From assembly GCF_036373705.1 (NCBI RefSeq), contig NC_089856.1:13236501-13300500 (forward strand): 64,000 nucleotides of DNA. Reading direction: 5' to 3'. Shown in pieces: positions 1 through 10,629 of this stretch. The DNA comes from Amia ocellicauda (Eukaryota; Chordata; Actinopteri; Amiiformes; Amiidae). The position numbers were made by a program, and so were the translations under genes. The notes beneath the pieces were generated by a model. The model was not told the origin of the DNA and made no database searches. It was given only the letters and a program-made list of their open reading frames with translations. Within the stretch, counting starts at the first letter, position 1; every line of letters starts with the position of its first letter.

Positions 1-649
1 AGCCTCAGTCAGTGACAGCCACACATCTCCTGGCTCAGTGCGAATCCGACAGGCTGCTGTTACCAGGGCAATGGGATCCTCAACACGCTGTCAGCTCACA
101 CGTCCTCCCCTGCTCTTCCCTCCGTTCTCTCTCTATGCACCTCTGCCTCTCTTTCTCCCTCTTTCTCTCTATCCCTTCCTCTCCTCAACCTCCCATTATC
201 CACCTCATCTCCTCCTCCTCCCCCCTCTCTCTCTCTCTCTTTCTCTCTCATTAGTGTTAGAGATAGTTCCAAGAACAGACATGGCCCGAGTTGCAGAGTG
301 AGTGGCATCACAGTTATAGTTACAGTGTGAGCTGTAGTCACGGTTACCGGCTGCGTGTCGTGTGTTCCAGCAGCTGTTCTCAGCGCTGACGGGATTATCC
401 CGCTACGGACACCCCCAGAAAACTGGGAACATGCCCGCCCCCCGGCTGCGATTACCCACTCTCTCCCACACACACAGATACACACACACAGTCAATCGTT
501 ACACACTCTGATACACATACACAGACACATCAATACACATACACTTATACAAATACAAAGACACACCGATACACATACACTTCCACCCCCCCAGTCATCT
601 CTCCATTCTCCATCCCCCCTTCATCTCTCCAATCACACTAGCAAGGGCA

Positions 650-652
<3 letters not shown>

Positions 653-682
<30 letters not shown>

Positions 683-684
683 AC
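653..684. repeat. (CT)n microsatellite
   Basis: A pure CT dinucleotide tract. A similar tract lies at about 770-800. Long apparent reading frames across both are artefacts of the repeat. Confidence 0.9.
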
Positions 685-765
685 TGCTTTTAGTTTTATT
701 TTTCTTTCCAGTCGTTCTGTTGCTTTTTTGAAGATGGGTTCCGGGGGCGTTCGACATCCTACCCC

Positions 766-804
<39 letters not shown>

Positions 805-2111
805 ACTCAGAAACACGTCTCAAAGGCGACCTACTTATCCCGCACTCATCTCTTTCCTTTCCTTTTCTTTTTTCAATTCTGTTTGTTTTATTTCTGCCTG
901 GTTGCCCTGTTCCTTCCTGCATCTGAATCTCAGAGTTGGATCCAAAAAAGCTTGCCTTAACTTTCAAGAGACAGTATTACGGAGTTAGAATCAATACAAG
1001 TGCAGCGTATATTTATTATAGAAAGAAAATGTGAAGGAATTAGACTAGGGCACTATTTGGCAGATGAACTGAGAATCACTGGCTTCTACGGCCACCACTA
1101 CGATTACAACTACAGTACTCCTACTGCTGCTGCTGCTAATAATGACAGTGGTTGGTGACTGTGACAGCGCAGGGTCTGTCTGCACAATAACAAAGGGATT
1201 CCAGAAGTATTCCGGCAGCATTCCCCACATTCCCAGCATTCCCCACATTCTGACGTCTTCCGTACATTTCCAGGGGACGAAGAACAAAAATGGAAGCTGC
1301 ACCGAGGTGTATCAGTGGGATGTCAGTGTATCAGTCAGTCAGTCCGTCAGTGTATCAGTCAGTTATTCAGTCAGTGCGTTAGAGCTGAGAGATGGAGGGA
1401 GTGAGGGAAGGAGGAGAGAAAACGAGGAGAGGGAGGGAGGCTGCAGTAATTAGGTCATCTTTCGTTACAGGATTAGTCTCGTAAATAATGAGCTGAGGGC
1501 TCCCAGTGCGGGGGCTGGGGGTTGGGGGGGTGCGCCTGTGCACGGCGAATCGTGATTAGACACAGGGCTTCACAACACTCAACCCCCCCTGCAATAAACA
1601 CTGTGCACAGACCAGACCCACTCTCACTCGCTGCTCCTGGTGCCTGGCTATTAATATTATTAATAATACTGTATCCAAAGAAGTATCTCCCATATCTTGG
1701 ATATCAAACACACTTTCAATAGTAATCGAATTTGGTATCATCATTCTCACACTTGGCAAAGCATGCTGGGAAGGGTTGGTGGGAATGGTTATACTGACTG
1801 ATACACTGGCACTGCAGAGCACGAAAAGTAAACAAAGACATAAGAAATACAGGCTGTTTGACCTCTGACACTGCCCTCACACCCCAGGCGTCTGGCGGAG
1901 TGTAACTGACGAGCTATTAATATCCCATATGGGGGGGGCAGCGTGACAGAGCGGGGAGTGGGGGGGGGTTGGGTTGAGGCCTGAAGCTGGCTACAGCCCC
2001 TCATTTGCAATTCAAATAGCATGACAGCACTGGACATGCAGACACACGATGGGAGAGCACTGGCTGTACAGGAGAGTGGTCTAGGACTGGGAGGGAGGAA
2101 GAAAGAGGGAG

Positions 2112-2146
<35 letters not shown>

Positions 2147-2149
2147 TAA

Positions 2150-2285
2150 AGCTATTTAACTTTTAACTTTTATATCTTATTGTAATTATTCTATTATCTT
2201 TACTGTATCTGCAAATGCTTTGGGACCACTGGTGTAAACTTGTCATGCCAATAAAGTTAATTTTGAATTTGAATTTGAATTTGAG
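2150..2285 (+). repeat. LINE-type 3' tail remnant
   Basis: The segment contains a run reading roughly 'gcaaatgctttgggaccac ... gtcatgccaataaag', followed by a short repeated TTGAATTTGAA tail. This resembles the 3' end of fish L2-like LINEs, which carry a poly(A)-signal-like motif and then a short tandem tail. Only the terminal piece is present. Family assignment is by memory of the motif and is not certain. Confidence 0.5.
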
Positions 2286-3552
2286 AGATCTAGAGAGGAA
2301 GGAAGAACAAGACAAACAGACTAAGGTGGGGGGAGGAAAAGGTAAAGAGCAAGAGAGAGAGAGTGAGAGAGAGAGAGCGAGGGAGGGCTGGAAGTGAAGG
2401 GGGGCAGCGGGAAGGAGCAGGAAGTGGTTTGAGGGAGGCTGCTCTGAGTGGTAGACAGGAAGCAGCACCACACAGCAGGCACATGGGCGGGCTGTCGCCA
2501 CGGCAACCCACACAGCCCGGCAACGGCAACTGCGGTCGCAGCAACGATTAGGTGATGTGATATATAGCGCCTTTCAGCGCGGCCAAAGATTACTTTGTAA
2601 AGTTGTTTCACAGAGTTAAGAATATTAGAAAATATTCAACGTATTAATTTATTTATTTATTTTCACAAATTAACAGTATCTGAGAATACTCACAAAGAGT
2701 TGAAAGATAAATAAAACAATATATTAAATAATGAATAATAATGATAAAAATGTAAGCCCTCTCTTGTCACAATGCACACAGGGGTACACATGCCCCACGT
2801 CCAGGGGAAGGATCAGACCTTAACTACAGGTTCACTACAGATTTGAGAACAAGTGCTGCTGTCTCCGGCCTCAGCGCCTTTGTGAAACTGCAGCTCTGCC
2901 CACAAGCCAGACTGTGACAGGATGTGAGGGGTCGGGCCTGTTGCGCTGACAAACACCTCACGCTAACAACATAAAGGTCTGATTTGCAAAGTACCATTGC
3001 ATGACTACTCTCCCAGTGTCGCTGGGCTGGGATCCAGGGAGGATTAGGGGAGCGTTTGCCTACCCACTGTTTGTGAGTCGAATTGACACCCATCTGAGTT
3101 GGTCTCTCGCTGACACGGGATCTGAGTGGGGGACTGAGGGAACAGTCTGCCTGGAGCCTCTCCTTCACTGCTCACAGCCCCCTACCTGCACAACAGGCTT
3201 AGCACATTCCACACAGCCCAGCCTCCCCAGGGCAGATGGGGGACTGTGGGAAATTGAATTTTTTTTATTGTTATTATTGCACTGCACAGTGTAGGTCTGC
3301 GTATGATGGGGACTACATCAAGGCCCAGGTGTCTTCCGGTGGAGAGGAATTGTGTGTCCCACTAGTTTAGGGTGTCACTCATGTGCCCCCGTTTTAGTAT
3401 GGGGTCTACAGCTGGGCTGGGTGACTCTGCCCTCAAGGGGTTAATGGGCCCCTCCTGTCAATTAGTGACTGGTTGATGATTCCAATCAATTAAGCAATTA
3501 GGACCCTGAGGTGCAATTAAAAATCAGAAATCGCTGTGGACCTCCAGGACTA

Positions 3553-3960
3553 GAACAACGCAAGACAATCTAATCCAGTACAACACAACACAACACAACA
3601 CAATCTAATCCAGTACCCACCAGTTTCAGATGCTGGGTGTAGAGCGCCCAAGTTTCACATCCATACAGTGGAGGACATACACACTGCCTGATAGACAGAA
3701 ACTTTGGTATGAAGGAGCAGATTGTTGTTATTAAAGACTCTTTCTTAATCGTCCCAAAGAGGAAGAGGCTTGTTTGATTCTATACTGGATGTCCTGGTTG
3801 ATGGTATAGTCCAGTACAGCACAAAGCAACACAACGCAATCTAATTCACTACAGCACAACACAACACATCATAATAAAGTACAGCTCCACATAACACAAC
3901 CAAATCCAACATAACACAACACAAATCCAGTACAGCACAGCAGAACACACAATACAATGT
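3553..3960. repeat. ACAAC-rich array split by LINE fragment
   Basis: Imperfect repeats of ACAACACAAC with the phrase 'aatctaatccagtac' recur at 3565-3620 and again, diverged, at 3810-3960. They are separated by about 170 bp of LINE-like sequence at 3632-3805. The repeats on both sides look like one array interrupted by an insertion. Confidence 0.6.
3632..3805 (-). pseudogene. LINE reverse transcriptase C-terminal fragment
   Basis: Read on the minus strand, the segment encodes a stretch resembling the region after the catalytic domain of many non-LTR retrotransposon reverse transcriptases: INQDIQYRIKQASSSLGRL, then a VYQAVCMSS segment, then, after a one-base shift, LYGCETWALYT. The LYGCETW motif is characteristic of these proteins. 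At least one in-frame stop and one frameshift are present, so this is a dead fragment of under 60 codons. Confidence 0.6.
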
Positions 3961-5090
3961 GCTAGCTAGTAAATAAAGCTGCAGGATGTGGAGCAGGTGG
4001 CCTTAAAACAGGTGGAAAGGTGAGCGGCATAACTGACGAAGCACTACACCCCAGAATGCAATGCAACTCAGCACAACAGAAACCTCAGACATGTCACTGA
4101 CCATCGCTGAGTGCCTGAGACAATCACAGGTCTTGCACGGATAAATACAGAAAGTTTCCTGTGTCAATCCAAAGTGCAAGAATCACAGCTACCGATACCA
4201 TAGAGACATGTGAACATCAATCCCTGATATACATACAGCTGGTTTCTTTTTCCTCACTGCATTTAGAGAACGCACTGCATTGTACTGCACTGTGCTGTAC
4301 TGTGCCTAGAACTGGATTGTGCTGTGTTATAGTTTAATTTATTGCCCTGTATTGTGTTGCGCTGTTCATGTTGTATTACACTGTATTGTAATGCATTGCA
4401 CTATAAGGCATCGCATGCTATTGTAGGCCTACATGTCTGTATATTTTTGTTGGTGCCTGTGTGCACGTCTCTCTCGCACTCTCTTGGTGCTCAGACACGT
4501 ACAGGAAACACACAAGTCAGATATCATCGTGTCTCAGGACCTTGCGTGGCCGCAGTCTCTCCAGCTCACCACTGACACGCACAGCTGCCAGGGCTCAGTC
4601 TGCAGCCACAACATGTACCACACACGGGGGTTTTGATTTTTGCTATAAAACACTGACAAATACATAAGATCAATAAAGTTTAATTTTCCCATGAGTTGCG
4701 GATTGAGAGTGATACAGATGAAGGCGGGCAGTAGTACAGACCGGGGTAAGACCACACACAGTAACGTGCAGGTGGGGTAAAACGTTGTTTGAAGGGGAAA
4801 GAGAGACGGCCCTGATTCCTGACAAACAACGGTAAAAACAACAACAATAACAAAGTTATTGACAGTGACAGTAACAGTGACAGCTAGGAGATGGAGTCTC
4901 AGTCCCAGTTCTAAATACACTAAAAATAGGCATTTCTCCAGCATTTACGTAGCGTCTTGATATCAGAAGCTGTCTGCTGTGCTCTGTCCCCCAGGGAGCC
5001 CAGGCGCTGGGGTCTGTCACAGTGCCGTCAGTCTCAAGATACAGCTGTGCCTTTCAACGTGATCTGATCAACACAGAGCCCCATCAATTA

Positions 5091-5091
5091 C

Positions 5092-5130
<39 letters not shown>
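5091..5130. repeat. (AAT)n microsatellite
   Basis: About 13 uninterrupted AAT units within AGAP2 intron 1. Confidence 0.9.
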
Positions 5131-5133
<3 letters not shown>

Positions 5134-5523
5134 CTATATGTGACAATGTACTGTTCTCTTTCAGGATCTTTAATATGTTATATATAATTTGGTTCAGACA
5201 ATTACTAACTTCCAACAGCTTTTGTGCTAGATAGACGAAGGTTCATACAGTAATTCTACATCAAACAGCAGTTGCTTGTGTTTTGTTTATTTATTTGTTT
5301 GTTTGTTTTTTTACCTGATAATCATCAGTAATTATCAATTTATAACCGACGAAAAATGCCACACAGACCAATGGGATTGTGATAACATTATACTACATGG
5401 CTCCAAGCAAAGTTCAGGCTGCAACACTGGTGTCCCTCCAACAGTGAAGTGTAGTGTACACACAATACACATACAATACATCTATACATACAACATACAC
5501 AATACACACTTAACATTCATATA

Positions 5524-6335
5524 TACACTACATGGCCAAAGTTCCAAACTGCCTCTGGAGGCAACACCAGCACAAGTACTGTTGTCGGGAGCTTCATTAA
5601 ATGGGTTTCCGTGGCCGAGCAGCCGCACACAAGCCTAAGATCACCATGCGCAATGTCAAGCGTCGGCTGGAGTGGTGTAAAGCTCGCCGCCATTGGACTC
5701 TGAAGCAGTGGAAATGTGTTCTCTGGAGTAATTAATTAAGCTTCACCATCTGGCAGTCCGAATCTGGGTTTGACGGATGCCAGGAGAACACTACCTGCCC
5801 GAATGCATAGTGCCAACTGTAAAGTTTGGTGGAGGAGGAATAATGGTCTGGGGCTGCTTTTCATGGTTAGGGCCTCTTAGTTCCGCTGAAGGGAACTCAT
5901 AATTCTACAGCATACAATGACATTCTAGATGATTTTGCACTTCCGACTGTGGCAACAGTTTGGGGAAGGCACTTTCCTGATTCAGCATGACAATGCCTGC
6001 GTGCACAAAGTGAGGTCCATACAGAAATGGTTTGTCGAGATTGGTGTGGAAGAACTTGACTGGCCTGCACAGAGCCCTGACCTCAACCCCATCAGACACC
6101 TTTGGCATGAACTGGAACGCCGACTGTGAGCTGGGCCTGATCGCCCAACATCAGTGTCCGACCTCATTAATGTTCTTGTGGCTGAATGGAAGCAAATCCC
6201 CACAGCAATGTTCCAACATCTAGTGGGAAGCCTTCCCAGAAACGTTGAGGCTGTTAAAGCAGTAAAGGGGGGACCAACTCCATATTAATGCCCATGATTT
6301 TGGAATGACACGTGTCCTTCTGGTCATGTAGTGTA
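5524..6335 (+). mobile_element. Fossil Tc1-like element (DD34 type)
   Basis: The element is bounded by inverted ends: TACACTACATGGCCAAA on the left and TGGTCATGTAGTGTA on the right. It is about 810 bp, too short for a complete Tc1 element of 1.2-1.6 kb, so the first part of the transposase is deleted. What remains encodes decayed transposase. It lies in AGAP2 intron 1, antisense to AGAP2. Confidence 0.8.
5575..6288 (+). pseudogene. Tc1-like transposase remnant
   Basis: Several frames carry transposase pieces. At about 5929-6129 the frame reads QHDNACVHK, then DWPAQSPDLNPI, then RHLW. This corresponds to the second catalytic aspartate and the region of the final glutamate, with 34 residues between the two catalytic positions. 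The final glutamate is replaced by arginine (PIRHLW instead of PIEHLW). Upstream pieces at 5600-5900 show recognisable segments ([21 protein letters not shown]) broken by stops. No function is possible. Confidence 0.8.
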
Positions 6336-6559
6336 CATTGATACATACAATACACATACACACTCATACACACATATCGCTAGAGATTTTAATCTCCATT
6401 TATCATTATTATTTCCGTTTGGACAATCACAACAATCAGTGGTGTAACCTGTAACCTATGTAACCCTGCATCCTTTGACCCTGCAGCCTATGAGGAACAC
6501 AAATACAGCATGGAAGTCTCTGGAGCCCTGCATTGTCACCAGGTAAAAGGTGCTCTCTC

Positions 6560-6597
<38 letters not shown>

Positions 6598-6750
6598 CTT
6601 GTTGCTATGGAGACACTTCCTTCCTGAGCTCCACCGCTCTCTCTCTGAGCTCCTTTCGAAAAGCTCTCTGTGAGACAGCAAAAGACAGACAGACAGACAG
6701 ACAGAGAGAGAGAGAGATGCCCTCCATTTCCCAACACAGCCTGTTAAAGT

Positions 6751-6955
6751 CAGTCAGTCAGTCAGTCAGTCAATCCATCTGTCCATTCGTCTGTCTGTCA
6801 GTCAGTCAGTGTGTCAGTCAGGGGTCTAACCGAGGGGGCATTAACTTCTGTCACTCAGTCAATCAGTCAGTCAGTGTGTCTGGCATTCAGAAAGTCTGTG
6901 TGTTTGTCAGTCAGTGTCTCCGACAGTCAGTCAGTGAGGTGGTTAGTCAGTGTTG
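6751..6955. repeat. (CAGT)n clusters
   Basis: Several runs of CAGT units (6751-6772, 6795-6818, 6855-6880, 6912-6945) are separated by diverged spacer. The same tetranucleotide recurs near 1322-1375, 39290-39480 and, on the other strand, 42530-42590. Confidence 0.85.
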
Positions 6956-7725
6956 TTTGCGCTCACACGCAGTTCTCTGTTTCATATCTGCAGTCAGGCA
7001 AATTCACCGCAAAAAACGCATATCCTGCTACTGTAGTAATCCGCCTGTTTTTTTGGCAACGTCGCCATGCTGTCAATCAGCAAGCTTTGACGTTGAACTA
7101 TTTTTTTAAAGCATGGATGTGCAATTGCAAACTTAAAACACTTGTATTTCTGTTATTATGATCATGATACCACAAATCTTAAACATCTTCTGCAGTAAAG
7201 GTCAGGGTTTTGCTGTTTGAGCTATACGTCAAGAAGCAAAAAGAAGCGACAGTCAATGATGCACTGTCCCTCCCTCTTCCTCTTCCTCTCCCTGTCTCTC
7301 TCTGTCAGGACTCAAGACATGGCCGTCTATACGTGGATCCATCTCAGCCGACTCTCACTCACACGGCCTGCTTAATCAAAGTGCGAAGAATGGAGGATTA
7401 ATTCAAACAGAAAAAAAAAGATGAAAGGGGAGAAAGGAAGAAAAAAGAACAGAAAAGCACCCGAGAGATACCGACAAACCGAAAATAACTCCATCCTGTT
7501 GCTGCTCGGAAATTTGAAAGTCCGTGGGTTGCTCGCTGCACAAGCATGGGAGCCCTTAGAGAAATAGCGTGCTCCCCAACCCCCCACTGTGATTATTATG
7601 ATGCTTATTATTAATGCAACAAATGTAACAAACATTAGCATAACATAACATGACGGCACCTGTGTTTAATGAAGTGCAGAACCGTGCACTTCAGAGAGTT
7701 GCAACCCCGATTGCACAGACAGACA

Positions 7726-7824
7726 GAAAAGTGCTGCCACTGGTACACCGCTTGCAGACCCCGACAGCCTTTGGGGGGTCGGCTGTCGGGGTCTGCAAGC
7801 GGTGTACCAGTGGCAGCACTTTTC
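7726..7824. repeat. Perfect 44-bp inverted repeat (hairpin)
   Basis: Positions 7726-7769 are the exact reverse complement of 7781-7824, with an 11-base loop (TTTGGGGGGTC). Outside the perfect arms the similarity continues imperfectly: tgcacagacagacag on the left against ctctgtctcgca on the right. It lies 79 bp from the splice donor of the AGAP2 first exon, inside intron 1. It could be a foldback element remnant, a recent inverted duplication, or a hairpin RNA. The sequence alone does not decide. Confidence 0.95.
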
Positions 7825-7902
7825 CACTTCTCTGTCTCGCACCTGTTCCGACCAGAGCAGAGGAGAGCGGTGCATAGGACACACGCACACACAGAAGCTT
7901 AC

Positions 7903-8068
7903 TTTGCACGCTGAGCAGGTAGAGTTTGAGGCCGCTGCGCAGTTGCGGGTCCGACACCCGCTCCAGCTGCTTGAACAGCTTGTTGATGTTGTTCTTCACG
8001 CCCTCGTGCCGCCTGACCTCCGCGCGGATGGCGCTGGAGTGCGCGAGCTTGGTCCCACTGCTGCTCAT
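7903..8068 (-). CDS. agap2: AGAP2 first coding exon (PIKE-A type N-terminus), partial
   Basis: AGAP2 is a multidomain protein (GTPase-like, PH, ArfGAP and ankyrin domains) that acts on Arf GTPases and on PI3K/Akt signalling. Only the first coding exon is here: ATG at 8068, 55 codons plus one base, ending at a good donor (CAAA|GTAAGC). The peptide carries SAIRAEVRRHEGVKNN and KQLERVSDPQL. This matches, by memory, the short alternative N-terminus of AGAP1 and AGAP2 (IRAE, VRRHE and LERV-DP motifs) and not the long proline-rich PIKE-L start. A GTG 33 bases upstream in the same frame is not needed. Position and strand next to TSPAN31 agree with the human locus, which supports AGAP2 over AGAP1 or AGAP3. 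Confidence 0.85.
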
Positions 8069-8413
8069 CTTCTCACGAGGACCGACCTGGGGCCCTGACA
8101 CCCATCCCTCTCGCCCTCTCCACCCCCCTCTCTCTGCTTCAATCTACAGCTTTACACTTCCAAACGTCTTTGAAGTTGAGCATGAATAGGTGTGTGTGTA
8201 TATATATATGAAAATATATAAGTAGGGTTGCAAATCGACCTCCTCCCCCCAGAAAAGAAACAGGTTAATTAAATAACGTACTCCGTGAGTTCAAAAAAGT
8301 TTCTCAGCATTTTCTTTTCTGTCAGTTTCCTCTCTGTATCTGTGACTCCACTTCCTGATTTTTAAGTAATGAAAAAAAAATTTCTCTCTCTCTCAGACAA
8401 GATCTCACACCTG

Positions 8414-8431
8414 ATTGGGGCGCTGACGTCA
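8414..8431 (-). promoter_or_regulatory. CCAAT box and full CRE upstream of AGAP2
   Basis: ATTGG at 8414-8418 reads as CCAAT on the minus strand. A full palindromic TGACGTCA lies at 8424-8431. Both are about 350 bp upstream of the AGAP2 ATG in a locally CpG-containing stretch (8400-8520). They suggest a CREB/ATF-responsive promoter. The transcription start is not visible. Confidence 0.5.
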
Positions 8432-8827
8432 CAGTGGGTTCCTCGGAACGCGGGTTAGGTGGAAGTCGAATTTGGAACGTCGGGCTCCGCTGTGGGAGTC
8501 GGTTTTGGGGGCCCCGCTGGTTGGAAAAAGAACTAACTCGGGTCTGGCGCTGACGTGTTGATTCAGATTCAGGGTGTGTGGCATCAACACCCTGAAATGC
8601 ATACATCAGTTAAAGGAAAGGCTGCTGTATTTAACGCTGTGCAATCATTAAGGAGAGCTGTGCAACGGAACACTACAGGAGACGAGTTAGGCTTGCCAGA
8701 CGTGTTTTCGATGTCCACAAACGGAAAGGGGTTTAACCACAATATCAATATTATTTTAGAATCAGCAGGTAACGCCAGCAGGTGAAAAATGATTAACTAG
8801 AAGTGGAAAGAAGAGAAAAATTAACTC

Positions 8828-8830
<3 letters not shown>

Positions 8831-8880
<50 letters not shown>
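8831..8880. repeat. (TA)n tract left of Tc1 element
   Basis: An uninterrupted TA run that directly abuts the left end of the intact Tc1-like transposon. The matching tract on the right is 10104-10172. The element therefore seems to have inserted into a TA microsatellite, consistent with the TA target preference of the superfamily. Confidence 0.9.
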
Positions 8881-8884
<4 letters not shown>

Positions 8885-10099
8885 TCACCTAAAGGATTAT
8901 TAGGAACACCTGTTCAATTTCTCATTAATGCAATTATCTAACCAACCAATCACATGGCAGTTGCTTCAATGCATTTAGGGGTGTGGTCCTGGTCAAGACA
9001 ATCTCCTGAACTCCAAACTGAATGTCTGAATGGGAAAGAAAGGTGATTTAAGCAATTTTGAGCGTGGCATGGTTGTTGGTGCCAGACGGGCCGGTCTGAG
9101 TATTTCACAATCTGCTCAGTTACTGGGATTTTCACGCACAACCATTTCTAGGGTTTACAAAGAATGGTGTGAAAAGGGAAAAACATCCAGTATGCGGCAG
9201 TCCTGTGGGCGAAAATGCCTTGTTGATGCTAGAGGTCAGAGGAGAATGGGCCGACTGATTCAAGCTGATAGAAGAGCAACTTTGACTGAAATAACCACTC
9301 GTTACAACCGAGGTATGCAGCAAAGCATTTGTGAAGCCACAACACGTACAACCTTGAGGCAGATGGGCTACAACAGCAGAAGACCCCACCGGGTACCACT
9401 CATCTCCACTACAAATAGGAAAAAGAGGCTACAATTTGCACAAGCTCACCAAAATTGGACAGTTGAAGACTGGAAAAATGTTGCCTGGTCTGATGAGTCT
9501 CGATTTCTGTTGAGACATTCAGATGGTAGAGTCAGAATTTGGCGTAAACAGAATGAGAACATGGATCCATCATGCCTTGTTACCACTGTGCAGGCTGCTG
9601 GTGGTGGTGTAATGGTGTGGGGGATGTTTTCTTGGCACACTTTAGGCCTCTTAGTGCCAATTGGGCATCGTTTAAATGCCACGGCCTACCTGAGCATTGT
9701 TTCTGACCATGTCCATCCCTTTATGACCACCATGTACCCATCCTCTGATGGCTACTTCCAGCAGGATAATGCACCATGTCACAAAGGTCCAATCATTTCA
9801 AATTGGTTTCTTGAACATGACAATGAGTTCACTGTACTAAACTGGCCCCCACAGTCACCAGATCTCAACCCAATAGAGCATCTTTGGGATGTGGTGGAAC
9901 GGGAGCTTCGTGCCCTGGATGTGCATCCCACAAATCTCCATCAACTGCAAGATGCTATCCTATCAATATGGGCCAACATTTCTAAAGAATGCTTTCAGCA
10001 CCTTGTTGAATCAATGTCACGTAGAATTAAGGCAGTTCTGAAGGCGAAAGGGGGTCAAACACAGTATTAGTATGGTGTTCCTAATAATCCTTTAGGTGA

Positions 10100-10103
<4 letters not shown>
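8881..10103 (+). mobile_element. Intact Tc1-like transposon, DD36E type
   Basis: The element is 1,223 bp with perfect 30-bp terminal inverted repeats. The left end (8881-8910) begins ACACTCACCTAAAGG and the right end (10074-10103) is its exact reverse complement. TA dinucleotides flank both ends. It contains one uninterrupted transposase frame. It lies between the divergent AGAP2 and TSPAN31 promoters, about 0.8 kb upstream of the AGAP2 ATG and 1.9 kb upstream of the TSPAN31 ATG. Identical ends and an open frame indicate a young insertion. Confidence 0.95.
9030..10070 (+). CDS. Tc1-like transposase, DD36E
   Basis: This 346-residue protein is typical in length for Tc1 transposases. It cuts and pastes the element by binding the terminal repeats and attacking TA sites. 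The N-terminal 110 residues hold paired helix-turn-helix motifs (GLSISQSAQLLGFSRTTISRV at about 21-41). The catalytic core shows AWSDESRF (first Asp), QQDNAPCH (second Asp) and SPDLNPIEHLW (Glu). I count 36 residues between the second Asp and the Glu, so it is DD36E and not the usual DD34E. A DD36E group called Incomer has been described; assignment to it is inference. The protein ends KAVLKAKGGQTQY, a usual Tc1 C-terminus. There are no stops or frameshifts. The ATG at 9030 is the first in frame. Confidence 0.93.
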   Translation: MGKKGDLSNFERGMVVGARRAGLSISQSAQLLGFSRTTISRVYKEWCEKGKTSSMRQSCGRKCLVDARGQRRMGRLIQADRRATLTEITTRYNRGMQQSICEATTRTTLRQMGYNSRRPHRVPLISTTNRKKRLQFAQAHQNWTVEDWKNVAWSDESRFLLRHSDGRVRIWRKQNENMDPSCLVTTVQAAGGGVMVWGMFSWHTLGLLVPIGHRLNATAYLSIVSDHVHPFMTTMYPSSDGYFQQDNAPCHKGPIISNWFLEHDNEFTVLNWPPQSPDLNPIEHLWDVVERELRALDVHPTNLHQLQDAILSIWANISKECFQHLVESMSRRIKAVLKAKGGQTQY

Positions 10104-10175
<72 letters not shown>

Positions 10176-10226
10176 CTCTTAATATCAAGGGTTATGTATG
10201 GCTTTACCGCCATCAGTATTTTGCCA

Positions 10227-10278
<52 letters not shown>
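10227..10278. repeat. (ATT)n microsatellite
   Basis: About 17 uninterrupted ATT units between the transposon and TSPAN31. Confidence 0.9.
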
Positions 10279-10487
10279 GGTAGCAACGAGTTTGGGAACT
10301 GCCTATTGACACATGTATTTTGCCACAGATCAACAGGGAAGCCACGGGGCCCTGCACTGCTGTATTGCCGGCAGAGAGAGGCTTTGCACTGTGACTGACG
10401 TGTCCGATAACGCGTCGCATCTCTTCCTATTCTGAACCGGAGCGCTCGAGGAAATGTCACACGAGTGGGCGAACACGGCGCTCTGTC

Positions 10488-10499
10488 GCCCCCTGGTGG
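10488..10499. promoter_or_regulatory. CTCF-like motif
   Basis: GCCCCCTGGTGG matches the reverse of the CTCF core consensus at every position I can recall. It lies in a CpG-rich patch (10390-10530) in the divergent AGAP2-TSPAN31 intergenic region. This is a single motif match, so occupancy is unproven. Confidence 0.4.
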
Positions 10500-10629
10500 A
10501 CGTGATGCGGAACTGCGTCTCGAACAATGAAAGGGTTCGAGCTTCGCAACGCTTTGTCGAATCAGATTCTCTTTGCTAGATTTGATTGGGTATTCGATTT
10601 GCGTTCTGTGTCCAGGCAATTCAGACAAG

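Larger units (their letters stand above)
1..7902 (-). other. AGAP2 intron 1 (part) with repeats
   Basis: This stretch lies downstream, in minus-strand terms, of the AGAP2 first exon, and I see no further exon of that gene in it. A search by eye for the expected next coding segment (the start of the GTPase-like domain) found nothing on the minus strand, so intron 1 appears to run past the left edge. It holds (CT)n tracts near 225-245, 653-684 and 770-800, a (CAGT)-type run near 1322-1375, a (GA)n at about 2115-2141, a LINE-type tail, an ACAAC-rich array, a fossil Tc1 element and a perfect hairpin, listed separately. The remainder is unremarkable AT-rich intronic sequence. Confidence 0.6.

Noticed and set aside
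1-7902. Search for AGAP2 exon 2
   Set aside because: No minus-strand segment resembling the start of the GTPase-like domain was found.
7691-8101. A 136-residue minus-strand frame covering AGAP2 exon 1
   Set aside because: It begins at a GTG and runs past the splice donor into the hairpin. Only 8068-7903 is supported.
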